Assembly: GCA_035048495.1 (NCBI GenBank)
Contig: CM068540.1
Location: 10,648,829-10,712,828, forward strand
DNA from: Euptelea pleiosperma
Taxonomy: Eukaryota > Streptophyta > Magnoliopsida > Ranunculales > Eupteleaceae
Direction: 5' to 3'
DNA: 64,000 nt
Shown: one piece after another, positions 43,384-55,893 of the stretch
How positions within the stretch are numbered: position 1 is the first letter of the stretch
Layout of the letters: each line of letters opens with the position of its first letter
Notes under the pieces: model-generated
Databases searched by the model: none
Told to the model about the DNA's origin: nothing
Seen by the model: only the letters and a program-made list of their open reading frames with translations
Translations under genes and position numbers: made by a program

Positions 43384-44814
43384 CTGGTTGTGAATATAGA
43401 GGCACTATTTGAAAGATTGGAAAAATACGGCAAGCTAGAGGACGACATCTATCGGCATGGACAAAAGCCAGAAGCAGTTATCCATGAAGTGTTGGAGTCT
43501 CTGAAGGGAGAGAAACTGAAGAAAGACGTAAAAAAAAAGGAAAAGACAAGAAGGTGGCAAAACCATTGGGGATAGTGAGGCTTGGAGATCGAAGAAAGTT
43601 CACCTTGTTGAACGCATCCCTCAGCCAAGTGCTCAATCGGATCAAAGACGAGAAATACTTGAGATGGCCCCAGCCTATAAATCAAAAGACGATGGACACA
43701 AGAGATAAGAACAAGTTCTGCGATTTTCACAAAGATCATGGACACGACACCGATATATACTAGATCCTAAGACATCGGATTCAAGATTTGATCGAGCAAG
43801 ACTACATAAAGCAGTTCTTAGCCCAAGGGGAAGCTGGAGAACGGGGTGCCAGGCCCCACATTGGGGCACCACCAGCTCACAACAACCACAACACACCACC
43901 CAGGCACAGAGCGATTATCGACGTCATACACGGTGGCATCCGACAGCTATCATGCAAGGAGGAAGAAAGACATAGGAGGGCCAAGATCCGAAAGCTTTAG
44001 GAAGCTAAAGAAGTGTATAACCTAGGCCGAGGCTCCCGAATGTCCAAGCCAACAGATCCTACTGACACAAACATGGATTCCATCATCAGTTTCTCTGAAT
44101 AGGATCTAGAAGGGGTGGAGCATCCACACGATGACGCTTTGATCCTGACCCTCCCAATAGGCACGCATGAAGTGCATCGCATTTTGGTGGACCTTGGTAG
44201 CTCGGCCGAAATCCTATTCATTGAAGCATATAGGAGAATGGGACTGCCCCCCACTTCACTAGAGTGACCCAGCATCCCGTTGATCAGATTCAATGGCCAG
44301 AAGGTGTAGGCTCGGGGAACAATCACTCTGCCAATCAAGTCTGGCCCGATAATGACCATGACTCAGTTCATGGTCGTCAACACTCAATCTCCCTACAATG
44401 TCATTCTCAGGCGAGGAAGGATTCACGAGATGAAGGCTGTCTACTCTACCTACCACCAGATGATCTGGTTTCCCACCGAGCAGGGTACGATGGAGATTAG
44501 GGGAGACTAGATGTCGGCCAAGAAGTGCTACCCGATAGCCCTCTCCTCAGTAAGCTCGCTACCAAAGGCAGAAGGTCATCGTCCGGAGCGAGATCACAGC
44601 GGAACGCTTCTGCCTGACGTGTACATGTTAGAAGAAGCATGCGGCCGCGAGCTAGTAGCTGGCCGGCAGCTAGATAACAAGCTGGCGGCTTGACATCCGC
44701 CGATTGGAAAAATGACTTCAACAGCCCCTTCCGACCTTCCAGATTCTTTAGCGGGGGCGGGGGGGGGGGGGTTCGCTAGCTAGTATCCCAACATAGCAGC
44801 CAACAGGGCTTTTC
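43384..44814 (+). pseudogene. Tat-lineage gag C-terminus and protease (decayed)
   Basis: Gag begins abruptly with NIEALFERLEKYGKLEDD, equivalent to the middle of the minus-strand relative's gag, so leader and gag N-terminus are deleted after the primer-binding site. The Tat nucleocapsid-like motif FCDFHKDHGHDT follows near 43720, then a protease region with VDLGSSAEILF (Asp at 44190-44192) and PYNVILRRGRIHEMKAV, where the family usually has GRPW. Several stops are present (for example after GHDTDIY, SFSE, NGQKV, EIRGD). It is cut at 44819 by a solo LTR. A G run at 44754-44770 lies near the cut. Confidence 0.88.
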
Positions 44815-44819
44815 CCAGG

Positions 44820-47203
44820 TGAAAGTAGGATTTTTCCACGTCGTTGGTTACGGAAACCCTAGAATCAACAAGATTTGTAATTTATCCGAGATTTTCTGCA
44901 AAATTCAGAGATTCTAGCATAGGGATTCGTGTCTAGAAAGTAGGATTTTTTTTTTTAAACATTCTTTTAGAGGGGATTAAAGCATACCACTAATATCAAC
45001 AAATAAAAGATAATAAAATAAGAACAACTTGACTTTATTCCTTAAAGTGTGACAACATTTGAAATAAGAAAAATAAACAAACTATATCAAAACACTAAAC
45101 TAGATAGCAAGAACTTAAAAGAAACAAGAGAGGGAAAGAAGAGAGATAGAGATAGGAAAATTAGAGAGAGGAGGTGAAGGTGAGAAAGTGAGGGACTAAC
45201 TTACCATGGGTGCAACAAACCGTGGAAGTGAAGGAGGACAAGGTTAATTACGTTGCTGGTGCTTCTCGGCGGAGACAAGGTGAAGTGTGGGGGGGAAGAC
45301 TGGGAGGTGCAAGTTGATAGTGCACAAGGAGATGGAGGACAGCACCGTTGGTGCTTCACTTGAAGGAGTGCAGGAGATGGATGACGTGGTGGCTCACTGC
45401 TGTGAGGAGGGGCAGTGGAACGGCTGGTGGAGAGGAGCAGCTTGGGCCAAAACCATGGTGATGGCGATGAAGCAGTGGAGTGGAGCCTGAGAGCATGTGA
45501 AGCAGTAAGGGCTTGCTGGTGCAGCACGTGGTGTACTTGGTGGTGAGATGTTGTAGGTTGTTGCATGGAGAAGAGGAAGCTTGTAGGTTGGAGATCTTGC
45601 TGCAACTGGACACTTTGGTAGAAAAGGAGCACAAGCAGCAATGTGGAGAGGGCCCCACTCACGTTTCAGTCCCCCGGAGATGACGGTTCAGGTTCGGGTA
45701 CCTCCTTGTGAAGGAGAACTTGCCGAGTTGCTGGATTTTTGTGGAGAATGGAGGAGGTTCGGCTGGCTAAGAGATCGTCCAGCCACTTAGTGGAGGAGAA
45801 CCGGTGTTGCTGTTGCAGGTTTGTGGTTTGGGTTGCCGGTGGAAGAAGATGAGTTGAGTTGCAAGTTGAGGGGGATGTCGTTGGCTGCCAAGGCAAGAGA
45901 GAACGAGAAAGCAGGACGGCTGCTCAAGGGAGAAGAGGATGGGAGATCCAATGGGAAAAACGTGGATCCTCCTCTTGGAGGAAACGGCTTGGGGGGGTTT
46001 TTTGATGGCGCTAATGGATGTGGATGGAAGTTAATGGAGGGGGCGCTAGGGTTCCCAAAAACATCAAGAAGAGACCGCCCTTTTTGCAAGGAAAACGATC
46101 CTCTTTTATGGGGCATTGGGGGTTTCTAAAAATGGTGAAGGATAAATTCCCTTTTTTTTTTTTTTTTTTTTTGAAAAACATGAGAATTGTTTCCTCTAAA
46201 GGTCGTGAAAGACCAAAGAGGAATGTTTTTTTTGAATAGAAACTGCGGGTTTCTATCTAATGAAGACCCATGGTCTAAAATTTAATACCCCCCTTTTTTG
46301 TAAACAAATTGATTTTTGAAATTTCTTTTCAAATCTTTTCCATTTAAATGAATACCCGCCATAAAACCATTTTATTTTTGGTATGCCCCTTTCCTTGCAA
46401 AAGTCGGTGCCACCTCATCTCATGAACATGATTGCATGTGTGAGCGTGTACCGCATCCCATGCTCAAAAATTATCTCCTCCATATGATTTGTGGCCGGCA
46501 ACATTATTTGTGTGGATGATGAGGTGATTGGGTGTGATGATGGGTTAGATGATTGGATAAGTGATTTACTGGTGATCGAACAGTATACTGGGATGGTGAT
46601 GATCGGATGGATCATCGGACGGTGGAGATTAGCCAAGGTAGGCAATAGGATTGAGTGACTGAGGAAGGAGAGAGGATCGGATGATTTAGATTATGAGCAG
46701 AGAGAGAATGAGGATCCAGAGAGAGGAGAGAGAAAATGTTACAAAATAAAGAGAAAAATGCTAGCAGAGGGTCTTGAACCCTGGTCTTTGACTTGGTCTC
46801 CTGCATGCTTTACCAACTAAGTAGGCCTCATCTTATGTTAGTTGATAAGCTTTAATCTCCGTAGTCTCTTCTTTGGGGGCTTGTCTCTCCTTCTATCTTG
46901 ATTTTCTCTCAAGCTTTTCCGACTCTCTAGCTCTTCCCGTCTTTGGCCTACTTCTTCTTGTCTAAGTCCATTGGCTCTTTATGCTTTGATCAAAGGCTAT
47001 GGCAGTCAGTTGTGGGCCCACAATCCCTAAAATTCTCCAATCGGGTTTCCTACGACAAAAGAAGCGCGTCTAGAAAAGTGTGTTCTACGTCACAGAAGAG
47101 ACTCTTACATAGAAAAGTGGATAAATAGAGCAGTTTTACGTAGGAGAGTGTGATAACACTAGAAGGATAATTGCTTAAAATAAGCACTTTTGAGCAAATA
47201 TCA
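44820..47203 (-). mobile_element. solo LTR of F family (2384 bp), duplication CCAGG
   Basis: Plus strand starts TGAAAGTAGG and ends GCAAATATCA; flanked by CCAGG at 44815-44819 and 47204-47208. On the minus strand the order is terminal motif, tRNA-like module (A box 46824-46813, B box 46780-46770), CT-rich leader, donor GTAAGT at 45204-45199 preceded by CCCATG, and acceptor TTTTGCAG at 44903-44896, defining a 309-bp intron-like unit. No coding content; long T run at about 46148-46172. Confidence 0.92.
46753..46830 (-). promoter_or_regulatory. tRNA-like Pol III A/B-box module
   Basis: Minus strand: A box CTACTTAGTTGG (46824), B box GGTTCAAGACC (46780), 44 nt apart, followed by a T run at 46758-46754. 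Confidence 0.7.
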
Positions 47204-47208
47204 CCAGG

Positions 47209-48645
47209 CAAAAGAGAAATGGAGAATCTAGAACGAGAAAAGCCCACAGTATAACCGATAAAGGAGGTGAACCTCAGAACCAAAGAAGATCTGAGAATAA
47301 CCTACATCGGTTCGATGCTGACCCCAGAAGAAAAAGAAGAAATAACAAAGTTCCTTGCAGCAAATACAAGTGTGTTCGCCTGGTCACTTGAAGAGATGTT
47401 GGGAATTGACCCCAAAGTCTCCTGCCACAAGCTGAACGTCGATCCGAAATACCCTCAGGTGAGGCAAAAACCGAGGAGGACTGCGCTAGAGAAACAGATA
47501 GCTATACGAGATGAGATCAATAGGTTTCTAAAAGCAGGGTTCCTCAAGGAAGTGAGCAACCCAAGATGGCTTGCGAACATAGTTGCAGTGCCCAAGAAGA
47601 ATGGCAAAATCAGGGTTTGCATCGACTTCACAAACTTGAACAAGGCATGTCCCAAAGACGCCTATCCGTTGCCTAGGATCGACCAGCTAGTGGATGCGAC
47701 CACTGGGTATGGAATGCTATCCTTCATGGATGGATATTCAGGGTACAACCAAATTCCACTTTACAGCCCCGACCAAGAGAAAATGGCCTTCACGACCGAA
47801 CGAGGTGTATTTTGCTACACAGTGATGCCATTCGGGTTGAAAAACGTGGGGGCAACCTACTAAAGGCTAGTAAACAAGATATTCTACGACTTGATAGGGA
47901 CATCGATGGAAGTTTACATCGATGATATGATCATCAAAAGTAAATAACGCACAACGCATTTGCAAGATTTGGAGCAAACCTTCCGCAAGCTATACCAACA
48001 TCAAATGAAGCTCAACCCGTCAAAATGTACATTCGGCATCACATCGAGAAAATTCCTAGGATACCTCATATCTTGGCAAGGAATCGAGGTGAACCCAGAG
48101 CAGATTCGGGCCCTAACTGATATGCCCTCCCCGAGGAACAGAAAAGATGTCTATAAGTTGGCAGAAAGGATAGCAGCATTAAACCGTTTCATCTCAAGAT
48201 CGACCGATAGGTGCAAGCCGCTATTCCACCTGCTTAAGAAGAATGGCATCTTTGAGTGGACAGATGTGCGAGCTAACATTCAAAAAGGTGAAGGAGTATT
48301 TAGCTCAACCTCCTATCCTATCACCTCGAGCCGGGGGAGGCCCTAGGACTGTACCTGGCGGCTGTAGAAGGTTCGGTGAGTGCGGTGCTATTTCGTGAAA
48401 CAAACGAAGGAGAGAAACCCATCTACCTCGTCAGTAAAGCCTTGGTAGAAGCCGAGACCTGGTACACCACACTTGAAAGGGCCGTACTCACCCTTGTCTA
48501 CGCATCCAGGAGATTGAAACCATATTTTGAAGACAAGGTGATCACCGTCTACACCAAGTATCCCCTGAAAACTATACTTGGAAAGATGGATCTCTCGAGA
48601 AGCATGGCAAAGTGGGCTGTATACCTAGCCAGTATGACATAAGCT
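47209..48645 (+). pseudogene. Tat-lineage reverse transcriptase and RNase H (decayed)
   Basis: Continues the pol frame after the solo LTR. RT hallmarks: [66 protein letters not shown] and the catalytic YIDD (47915-47926). The RNase H connection domain LYLAAVEGSVSAVLFRE to TKYPLKTILGK follows. Stops at 47861 (where relatives have Gln before RLVNK) and about 47945, plus a frameshift near 48290-48350, show it is dead. Confidence 0.9.
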
Positions 48646-49661
48646 ATGAACCACGTACTTCTGAGAAAGGCCACGCCCTGGCAGGATTCCTCACAGATTT
48701 TCTAGTCCACGATACGTCGACACCCAGAGACGGGGACACAGACGTTTTACCACTCCCAGAGGTTCCAGTTGCTCCAAGAAACCAGGGAGGATGGAAGTTG
48801 TTCACCGACAGATCGGCAAACGACAGAGATTCAGTGGTCGGGATAGTGCTAATATCCCCAAAGCACCTATACTTGGAGAAGGCAATCAAGCTTGGATTCA
48901 AAGTCTCAAACAATGAGGCCGAATACGAAGCAGTGGTTACTGGACTGACCCTAGCACGCGACCTCAACATAGCTGATCTAGAAGTCTATAGCGACTCCCA
49001 GCTCGTGGTAAGTCCATATGGTGGGACTTTCCAGACAAGGGACGATAGAATGGGAGTGTACCTAGCGGTCATGAAGGACCTGGCGAGGCAGTTCAAGAGG
49101 ATCAGCCTTCACCAGTTGCCATGCCATGAAAATCGACATGCAGATTCCCTAGCATACTTGTCCACTATGATAGGCGGAACCTTTTCAAGGAAGATATTAG
49201 TGGAATATCAAGAGCAACCCAACATTCGTCCCTTCGAGGATCTAAGGGTATCAGATGATGGACAGGCAGACAATGGTCATGAAGTCACCAGCGTTGGCCG
49301 AATAAGTGACAACCAGCAGACTTCCACTGACCAACAGATGGCCAAGAGCCGGCAAGAGGTGCAATACCAACAAATGGCCACTAGCCAGCAAGTAGCCAGG
49401 AGCTGGCAGGTGGCGCAATACCAGCAGACAGTCGATAGTAGGCAGGCGGCCATTTACCAGTTGGCAACCGAAAGCCAGCAGCCAGACACTAGGGGTGACC
49501 CCAGCTGGGTTGATGAATTACACTTCTACTTGTCTACTTCACAGCTTCCTAGCAAGAGATCTCGGGCCTGGAAGATACAACGAGTTGCTGGGAGGTACAC
49601 TCTGATAGGTCAAGACCTATACAGGAAGTCTACTCTGGGTCCCCTCTTGAGGTGTGTTACT
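48646..49661 (+). pseudogene. Tat-lineage second RNase H and spacer
   Basis: Contains the additional RNase H domain that characterises the Tat lineage: GWKLFTDRSAN, VSNNEAEYEAVVTGL, VYSDSQLVV and ENRHADSLAYL, with the four acidic residues D, E, D, D present. A low-complexity Gln-rich spacer (repeated QQMA, QQVA words, about 49290-49490) follows. It is then interrupted by a solo LTR at TCGAG (49662-49666). This section itself is a long open frame (380 codons), so it is the best preserved part of the element. Confidence 0.9.
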
Positions 49662-49666
49662 TCGAG

Positions 49667-52600
49667 TGAAAGTAGGATTTTTCCGAGTCGTTGGTACGGA
49701 AACCCTAACTTCAACAATATTTGTAATTTTTATCCGATTATCCTGCAAAATTGATAGATTTGTATAGGGATTCGTGTCGGATGTCGATCCGCACTCGGGA
49801 TTAGTCGGATTAGCGCGAATAAGAACATAAAATGACAGATAATATACAAGAGAAAAAGGAGAATGATGGAAGAGATGAGAAGGGCGAGTCGATTTAAAAC
49901 ACATCCAAATAAGATCCAGAGAAGACTAAAATTATCAAAATCAAATTGCATTAATTAAACTGTGGCTTACATGAAATAAATGACAGAAATAAATAAAGCG
50001 GTAAATCTATTCTAGAAAGCATGTAAGAAAGCATGTAAAGAGAAATTTTAGAGAGAGAGGAAGAAGGTAGAGAGAGAATTTTCACACCTCGGTCGTTTAC
50101 CGGCCGACAAGGTAGAGGTGAGAGAAAAACTCACCCTCTTGCATTCACCGAACGGAGTCAGTGGTGCAAAAAGGCGATCAGCCTGGGGAAGTAGTGAGAG
50201 GATCTAAAAATAGACTTAGAGAGAAATCTCACTCTAGAGAGAGAACATGGGATTAGGGATGTCACGTCCCTTCCATGTCGTCTAGAGAGAGAAAGTAAGA
50301 GAACTAGGTAGAGAGAGAAAGTCACTAACTCTAGAGAGAGAAAGTGAAATGTACAGAGAGACTAGGATTTCTAGAGAGAGGAGAAATCCTAGAGAGAGAA
50401 AGTAAGAGAAGAGAGAGAAAGTACCTCATAGTACTTACCATTGGGTTAGATCGGCCACTTAGAAGAGATTGGCCAGAGTTTTGGCTAAGTGGTGGTTCCG
50501 ATATGCATGGTGTATGAGATGGAGCATGAGAGATGCAACTGGTGAAGGCAGGTTTGACCACGGCTAAGGAGTGCCAAGGGAAGGTATGTGCTGCAGAGCA
50601 CTTGCAGGTTGCTGATTTCGATGGTGGAGGAAATTTTGGTCTGCAAGACAGCAAGGAGATGGCTCCGTGACAAGGGTGGTTGCACCTGCAAGTGGCCAAG
50701 AGGGTGGTGTTGCACATACGCATGAGCAGGTAGTGAAAGGCGTGATTGCAGGTGGTATTGGGTATTGCAACCGGTGGAGATCGCCTTCTCCAACCTGTCA
50801 CGTTGCTGGTTTTAATGGCAGCAACCGGTGGAGAGGAGCATGGCCAGAATAAAGAAGAAGTGGCTGTAGATGAAACCTTGGAGAGGTGCTGGAGGTGGTT
50901 GTAAATGGTAGAAGGTTCAGACTGAACCTGCTGGTGTGGGAGAAGGTTTCGCATGGTGATGTTGTAGGTCTGAACCAGCAAGTTGTTCTGATGGAGGAGA
51001 AGCTTTGACTGGTGTTGCATAGTGGAAGGAACTGCTGGCTAATCTGCATCTTGGAGGTCGTGAGTTGCAAGGAGAGGAGCAATACCTGTAGTGGAGAAGA
51101 AGTGGTAGAAGAGGACGGTGGAGTTTACAGTTCCGGCGATCAAATTCGCCGGAGTTGCAGGTTTTGACCGGCGTTAATGGTGGCGAAGTTGTGATGATGT
51201 GGAAGAGATGACTGAAGCGTGGAGAAGAGGAGGGAAGAGATGGTCGTCCAATCCAGAACCGTGGAAGGGAGAGAAGTGGATAGAGATGGGAGATGGGGGA
51301 GGATGGAGTTCCAACTGTGCTGTACGAACAGCAGCAGTGCAGGCGGACATGCAGGCTAGGAGGTGACGCTGGAATGCATGGCAACAGCGGGCGGAGATCG
51401 CAAGAGGCGGACGGTGAAGAAGGAATGGAGGCAGCCGTTGAGACGGTGATTGGTAGAGCTCTGGCCATGGAAGGAGGCGGATTTGCAGGATCGTGTTGGT
51501 TGTGCTCACCCGTTCTCTAATGGTGGTGGCTTTTGGGAGATCCCTGCTGCCGTTGATGGTGTTGCAGGCTTGCTACCTTGTTGAATCGGCAAGAATGGAG
51601 CAGGTGCATGCCCGTGGAGATGTGGGAGCAGCAAGTTAGGACGTCCCCCACTCCTTCTTTCTTTGTTTTGGCCCTCATTTTATGGAGAGGAGTTACTGGT
51701 TCTTGGTCATTTCGACGGCCTTGGGGGAGGAGAAGATGGTTGCTGGTCGCCAATGAAGGTAATGGTGTGGTGACTGCTTGACTTCAAGAATGTGGTGCAA
51801 GAGTTTGCGAGTAGAGAGGAGCGTCCTTGCTTGAGGAGAAGAGATCAAGAGCTTGGGACCATCCAAGCTTTTAGCCCCCCCCTTGGAGAAGAGAATCTCC
51901 CCTCCATAAATGGAAACCGTGGGCCTCTCTTTTAAGAGAGGGAAAGATATCCCTGGCCAAGATTTTAGCCATTTTCGTTTAAAAGAAAGAGAGGTTTAAT
52001 CCTCCTTTTGCCAAAAATGGGAAGTTGCCTCTTTGTGAAAATATGTCCACCCCTTGCATGGATTCCTCCAATCTTCCTTTTTCAAAAGAATCTTTCAAAA
52101 TATCAAGTTTCGAATTTAGAATCTTTGTGAGATAAGGGTCAATTTTAGAAACTGTGGGGTCCGCCTTAAATCAAGCAAGGATGTGGGGTCCACCTTAAAT
52201 CAAGCAAGGATGTGGGGTCCACCAAGTGGCAGGCCGTGGGTCACAGATGACCAGGCCCATATGATTTGAACATGGGATGATGAGGGCCATTAGATTTCTA
52301 AGATGGTGCCATCAATGATAGGAGGAATAATCGAATGCTTTGCTGACGATCGGATGGTAGAAGTGGACGGTGATGATCGGACATATCATCATCTGATGGA
52401 GATTAGCCAAGGTAGGCTGTAGGATTGATAGATTGCGAAGGGATAGAGGATAAGATGGTTGACATTGAGAATAGAGAGGGAGAGAGAATGAGGGTTTAGA
52501 GAGAGGAGAGAGAAAATTACACAAAATGGAGATAAAATGTTAGCAGAGGGTTTGGAACCCTGGTCTCTGACTTGGTCTTCTACATGCTTTACCAACTGAG

Positions 52601-53082
52601 CAGGCACTCATCTTGTTTTAATTGATAAGCTTTAATCTCCTTAGTATCTTCTCGGGGTGCTTGGCTCTCCTTCTCTCTTGATTTTCTCTCAGGCTTTTTC
52701 GACTTTCTGGATCATCCCACTCTTGGCCTATATCTTCTTATCCTCAGTCCACTGGTTCTTTATGCTTTGATCAAAGGCTTTGGCCGTCAATTGTGGGCTT
52801 CAATGATTGATCCTGGGTCCGCAAGTCTCGAAAATCGCCCGATCGGGTTTCCTACAATAACGAGAAGCACGTAATGAGACTTAATCAAAACGGCTTCATA
52901 TCTAGACTTTCAGAAAATGTGTTTAATGCATGCAAATATACCATTTCGTCCAGAAAAGTGTGTTCTACGCAACACAAGAGACTCTTACGTAGAAAAGTAG
53001 GTAAATAGAGTATTTTACGTAGGAGAATGCAATAACGCTAAAAGGATAATTGCTTAAAATAAGCACTTTTGAGCGAATATCA
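49667..53082 (-). mobile_element. solo LTR of F family (3416 bp), duplication TCGAG
   Basis: Plus strand starts TGAAAGTAGG, ends GCGAATATCA; flanked by TCGAG at 49662-49666 and 53083-53087. Minus strand order: terminal motif, tRNA-like module (A box 52603-52592, B box 52559-52549), CT-rich leader with GGAGTTGCAGG words, donor GTAAGT at 50438-50433 preceded by CCAATG, acceptor TTTTGCAG at 49750-49743 (696-bp intron-like unit), and the U5 hairpin region. It is the longest copy; the extra length is in the leader and intron. Confidence 0.92.
52533..52610 (-). promoter_or_regulatory. tRNA-like Pol III A/B-box module
   Basis: Minus strand: A box CTGCTCAGTTGG (52603), B box GGTTTGGAACC complement GGTTCCAAACC (52559), 44 nt apart, followed by TTTT. 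The best tRNA-like copy together with copy A. Confidence 0.72.
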
Positions 53083-53087
53083 TCGAG

Positions 53088-54162
53088 CAAGGCGGAAGAC
53101 ATAATGCAAGAGATCCATGCCGGCGAGTGTGGAAACCACTCGGGGGCGAGGACCCTCGCCCACAAGGCTATCTCTTAGGGCTACTTTTGGCCATACATGT
53201 AGAAAGATGCCAAGATGTTCGTACGAAAGTGCACCAATTGCCAGAAGCATTCTCCCATTCTGAAATCCCCAACGGAAGAAATGGACCCGGTATTCAGCCC
53301 TTGGCCATTCACCAAATGGGGCTTAGACATAATGGGACCCTTCCCCAGAGCTCCCGGCAACATCCGCTTCCTGCTAGTCGCAACCGATTACTCCACCAAG
53401 TGGATTGAGGTTGTCCCACTGGTGCAAGTTCACGCCTCTCACGTCAGAAGATTTCTATGGGAGAATATCATGTGTAGATTCAGAGTGCCCCAAGAGATCG
53501 TAACTGACAATGGGAGTCAATTCGATGCTACCGAGATCAAGATGCTTTGTCAGGCTTTGAACATTAAAAAGAGCCTGTCCACCCCAAGATTCCCCTAGAG
53601 TAATGAGCTTGCCGAGGCAGCAAACAGGGCTATCCTCGACAACTTGAAGAAGATGCTGGAGCAAGCCAAAGGAAGATGGGTGGAAGAGCTACTCGAGGTC
53701 CTTTGTGCATACAGACCTACACACCGACGGACTACCGGGGAGTGACATTTCTCCTTAGCTTACGGCGCTGAGGCAGTAATCCCCACTGAAGCATTGATTC
53801 TGACATCCAGATCTAAGGCCGTAGAGTCAGGCGCTAATGACGAGATTTTAGCACATGACAAGGACCTATTGGAGGAACGGCGGGAACAAGCTGTGTTAAA
53901 ACTCGCGGACTACTAGCAAAGGATCAAGAGGTCCTTCGACAGGGGAGTCAGAAGACGAACTTTCAAGTCTGGAGACCTTGAGCTTAGAAAGGTGTTCGAC
54001 AACACAAAGGAGGCTAGTAGCAGAAAATTGGGAGCAAATTGGGAAGGCCCCTACATCGTGGATCGCATCGGACAACAAGGAGCATATTTCTTGAAGACCA
54101 GTGACGGGGATGTACTCAAAAGGCCTTGGAATGCCTTCAATTTACGCATCTTTTATCAATGA
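53088..54162 (+). pseudogene. Tat-lineage integrase (decayed)
   Basis: HHCC zinc region (HAGECGNHSG to CTNCQKH), catalytic core with GLDIMGPFP (first Asp), VTDNGSQFD (second Asp) and LAEAANR (Glu), then the C-terminal region ending KRPWNAFNLRIFYQ and a stop, which is the usual end of Tat pol. Stops occur after KAIS, after WPYM, before SNEL (relatives have Gln) and in the C-terminal region. It joins the second RNase H once the solo LTR at 49667-53082 is removed. Confidence 0.9.
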
Positions 54163-54599
54163 AATACAATCTCATTCAGTCTCAAAAGCAATTCAGCTAT
54201 CACACCACCACTCAGAAAAGTCCCATCAATGGGCCAGGATTCCTGACAGCCCACAGGATGTCCCGTCAAAAGTAAGTCCTCTCGAAAGGCCGATGTTTCC
54301 TTACATCGAGGGTTATAATGACCCCGATGCACAGAACATCGAACAAATCAGATTCAAGGTCAGCCTTTGTCAGGTGCATCTTAGCAACACATGAAACTGG
54401 GAGCGGGCAGTTTGTGTGCTTGTGTTATTTCTAGGGTTCTAAGGGTGTGGGTAATCTCCGCTAGTCAATGAGAGTGGTAATGCGGTGTATGTGTTGTCTC
54501 TTCTGAACAATCACAAAAGTAACGGGAGGTTGATTGATTAACATAGCTTCCAGTTCCTCATTCCCCAAGAAGGTAATCTTAATCTAGTCATGCTGAATG
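54163..54599 (+). other. Tat element 3' non-coding region
   Basis: Follows the pol stop. No frame of note. No copy of the 5' LTR (TATA-bearing segment or GCCCCCA end) was recognised before or after the solo LTR, so the 3' LTR seems lost or lies beyond recognition. Confidence 0.5.
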
Positions 54600-55054
54600 G
54601 GTCCTGATATTCGCTCAAAAGTGCTTATTTTAAGCAATTATCCTTTTAGCGTTATTGCATTCTCCCACGTTAAAATACTCTATTTATCTACTTTTCTACG
54701 TAAGAGTCTCTTTTGATGCGTAGAACACACTTTTCTGGACGAAATGGTATATTTGCATGCATTAAACACATTTTCGAAAGTCTAGACATGAAGTCATTCT
54801 GATAGAGCCTCATTACGCACTTCTTCTGTCGCAGGAAACCCCGATAGGACAATTCTCGAGACTTGCAAGCCCACATCGATCAGGAAAGCCCATTATCAAA
54901 GCTTAAAGAGCCCACATGCTATGACTAGAAGATATGGGCCAAATATGGGCTGAATAAGAGGACCAAAAAGCCGGCCCAAAGAACGAAGAGAGTAGGAGAG
55001 CCAATGACCAAGAGACGGACCAAAGCGTTTAAAGCCACATGAGTCAGCAAAGAA

Positions 55055-55140
55055 TGATAGTCGACTTTACTGGAGAAGCGTGAGGATGGTCACAGTGAAG
55101 ACCAGGGTTCCAGACCCTCCGCCAGTGCTTTTATCTCTAT
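55055..55140 (+). promoter_or_regulatory. tRNA-like Pol III A/B-box module
   Basis: Degenerate A box CGACTTTACTGG (55062), B box GGTTCCAGACC (55106), 44 nt between starts, TTTT about 25 nt after the B box. Confidence 0.6.
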
Positions 55141-55827
55141 TTTCTGATACTTTCTCTCTCATCTCTCCTTATTCTCTCTCTCTCTTCATCTCTCGGTCCT
55201 CGAATCTACTGACCTAACCCCAGAACTCCTGCCCATCGGCTCTATCTCATCTCCCTTAGCTTTCTGACCGTTGGATCTTCAATCGGACCGTTGGATCTCT
55301 CTAGATCCGTCGATCTACCAATCTGAGTCCCAATCAAGTCACCATCCATCCGATCGCCATCAGACTGTCTGTCACATCATCTTGTGAGACGATGGACATC
55401 ATCAATCCATGAGGGCCAATAGCCGGGCCCATCTTCATCGACCCGCTGTCCGACCAGTTAGTGGAGCGAATTTCAAAATAATTTTAATTAAATGGGGGGT
55501 CCACTAATTGGGGAGATTCCCCATAGAAAAGTAGGTTTTTACTTAAAAAAAAAATATATATATATATATTTTTCGTATTTTTTATTTTCAAAAAATACCC
55601 TATTTCCATTAAAGGAAATAGGGAGCTTTAAAAGGAGAAGGATAGGGGTTCATTCGAACCCCAATCCCCCTCCTATCTTTTCCTCTCTTCCCCCCTTTCA
55701 ATCCCCCCACGTTCTCCCTCCACCGGTGGCCGTTTCTTTTTCTTTTCTTCTTCTTCTTCTTCTTCCTCCTCCATCTTTGCCGGAGTTGCAGGCAGCAACT
55801 CCGGCCATCTGGTCCTCTTCCTCCTCC

Positions 55828-55893
55828 TCCTTCTTCTTCTTCTTCTTCTTCTTCTTCTTCTTCTTCTTCTTCTTCTTCTTCTTCTTTTTCTTC
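55828..55893. repeat. (TTC)n microsatellite
   Basis: About 20 TTC units inside the LTR leader; a second run is at 56008-56072. Confidence 0.9.

Noticed and set aside
50331..51753. Several long minus frames rich in Ser, Pro, His and Leu
   Set aside because: They lie in the CT-rich leader of the solo LTR at 49667-53082 and differ between LTR copies, as expected of non-coding DNA.
54688..54876. Short minus frame with ordinary composition at the LTR start
   Set aside because: It repeats in inverse or direct form at the start of other F-family LTRs and is part of their conserved terminal region, not a gene.
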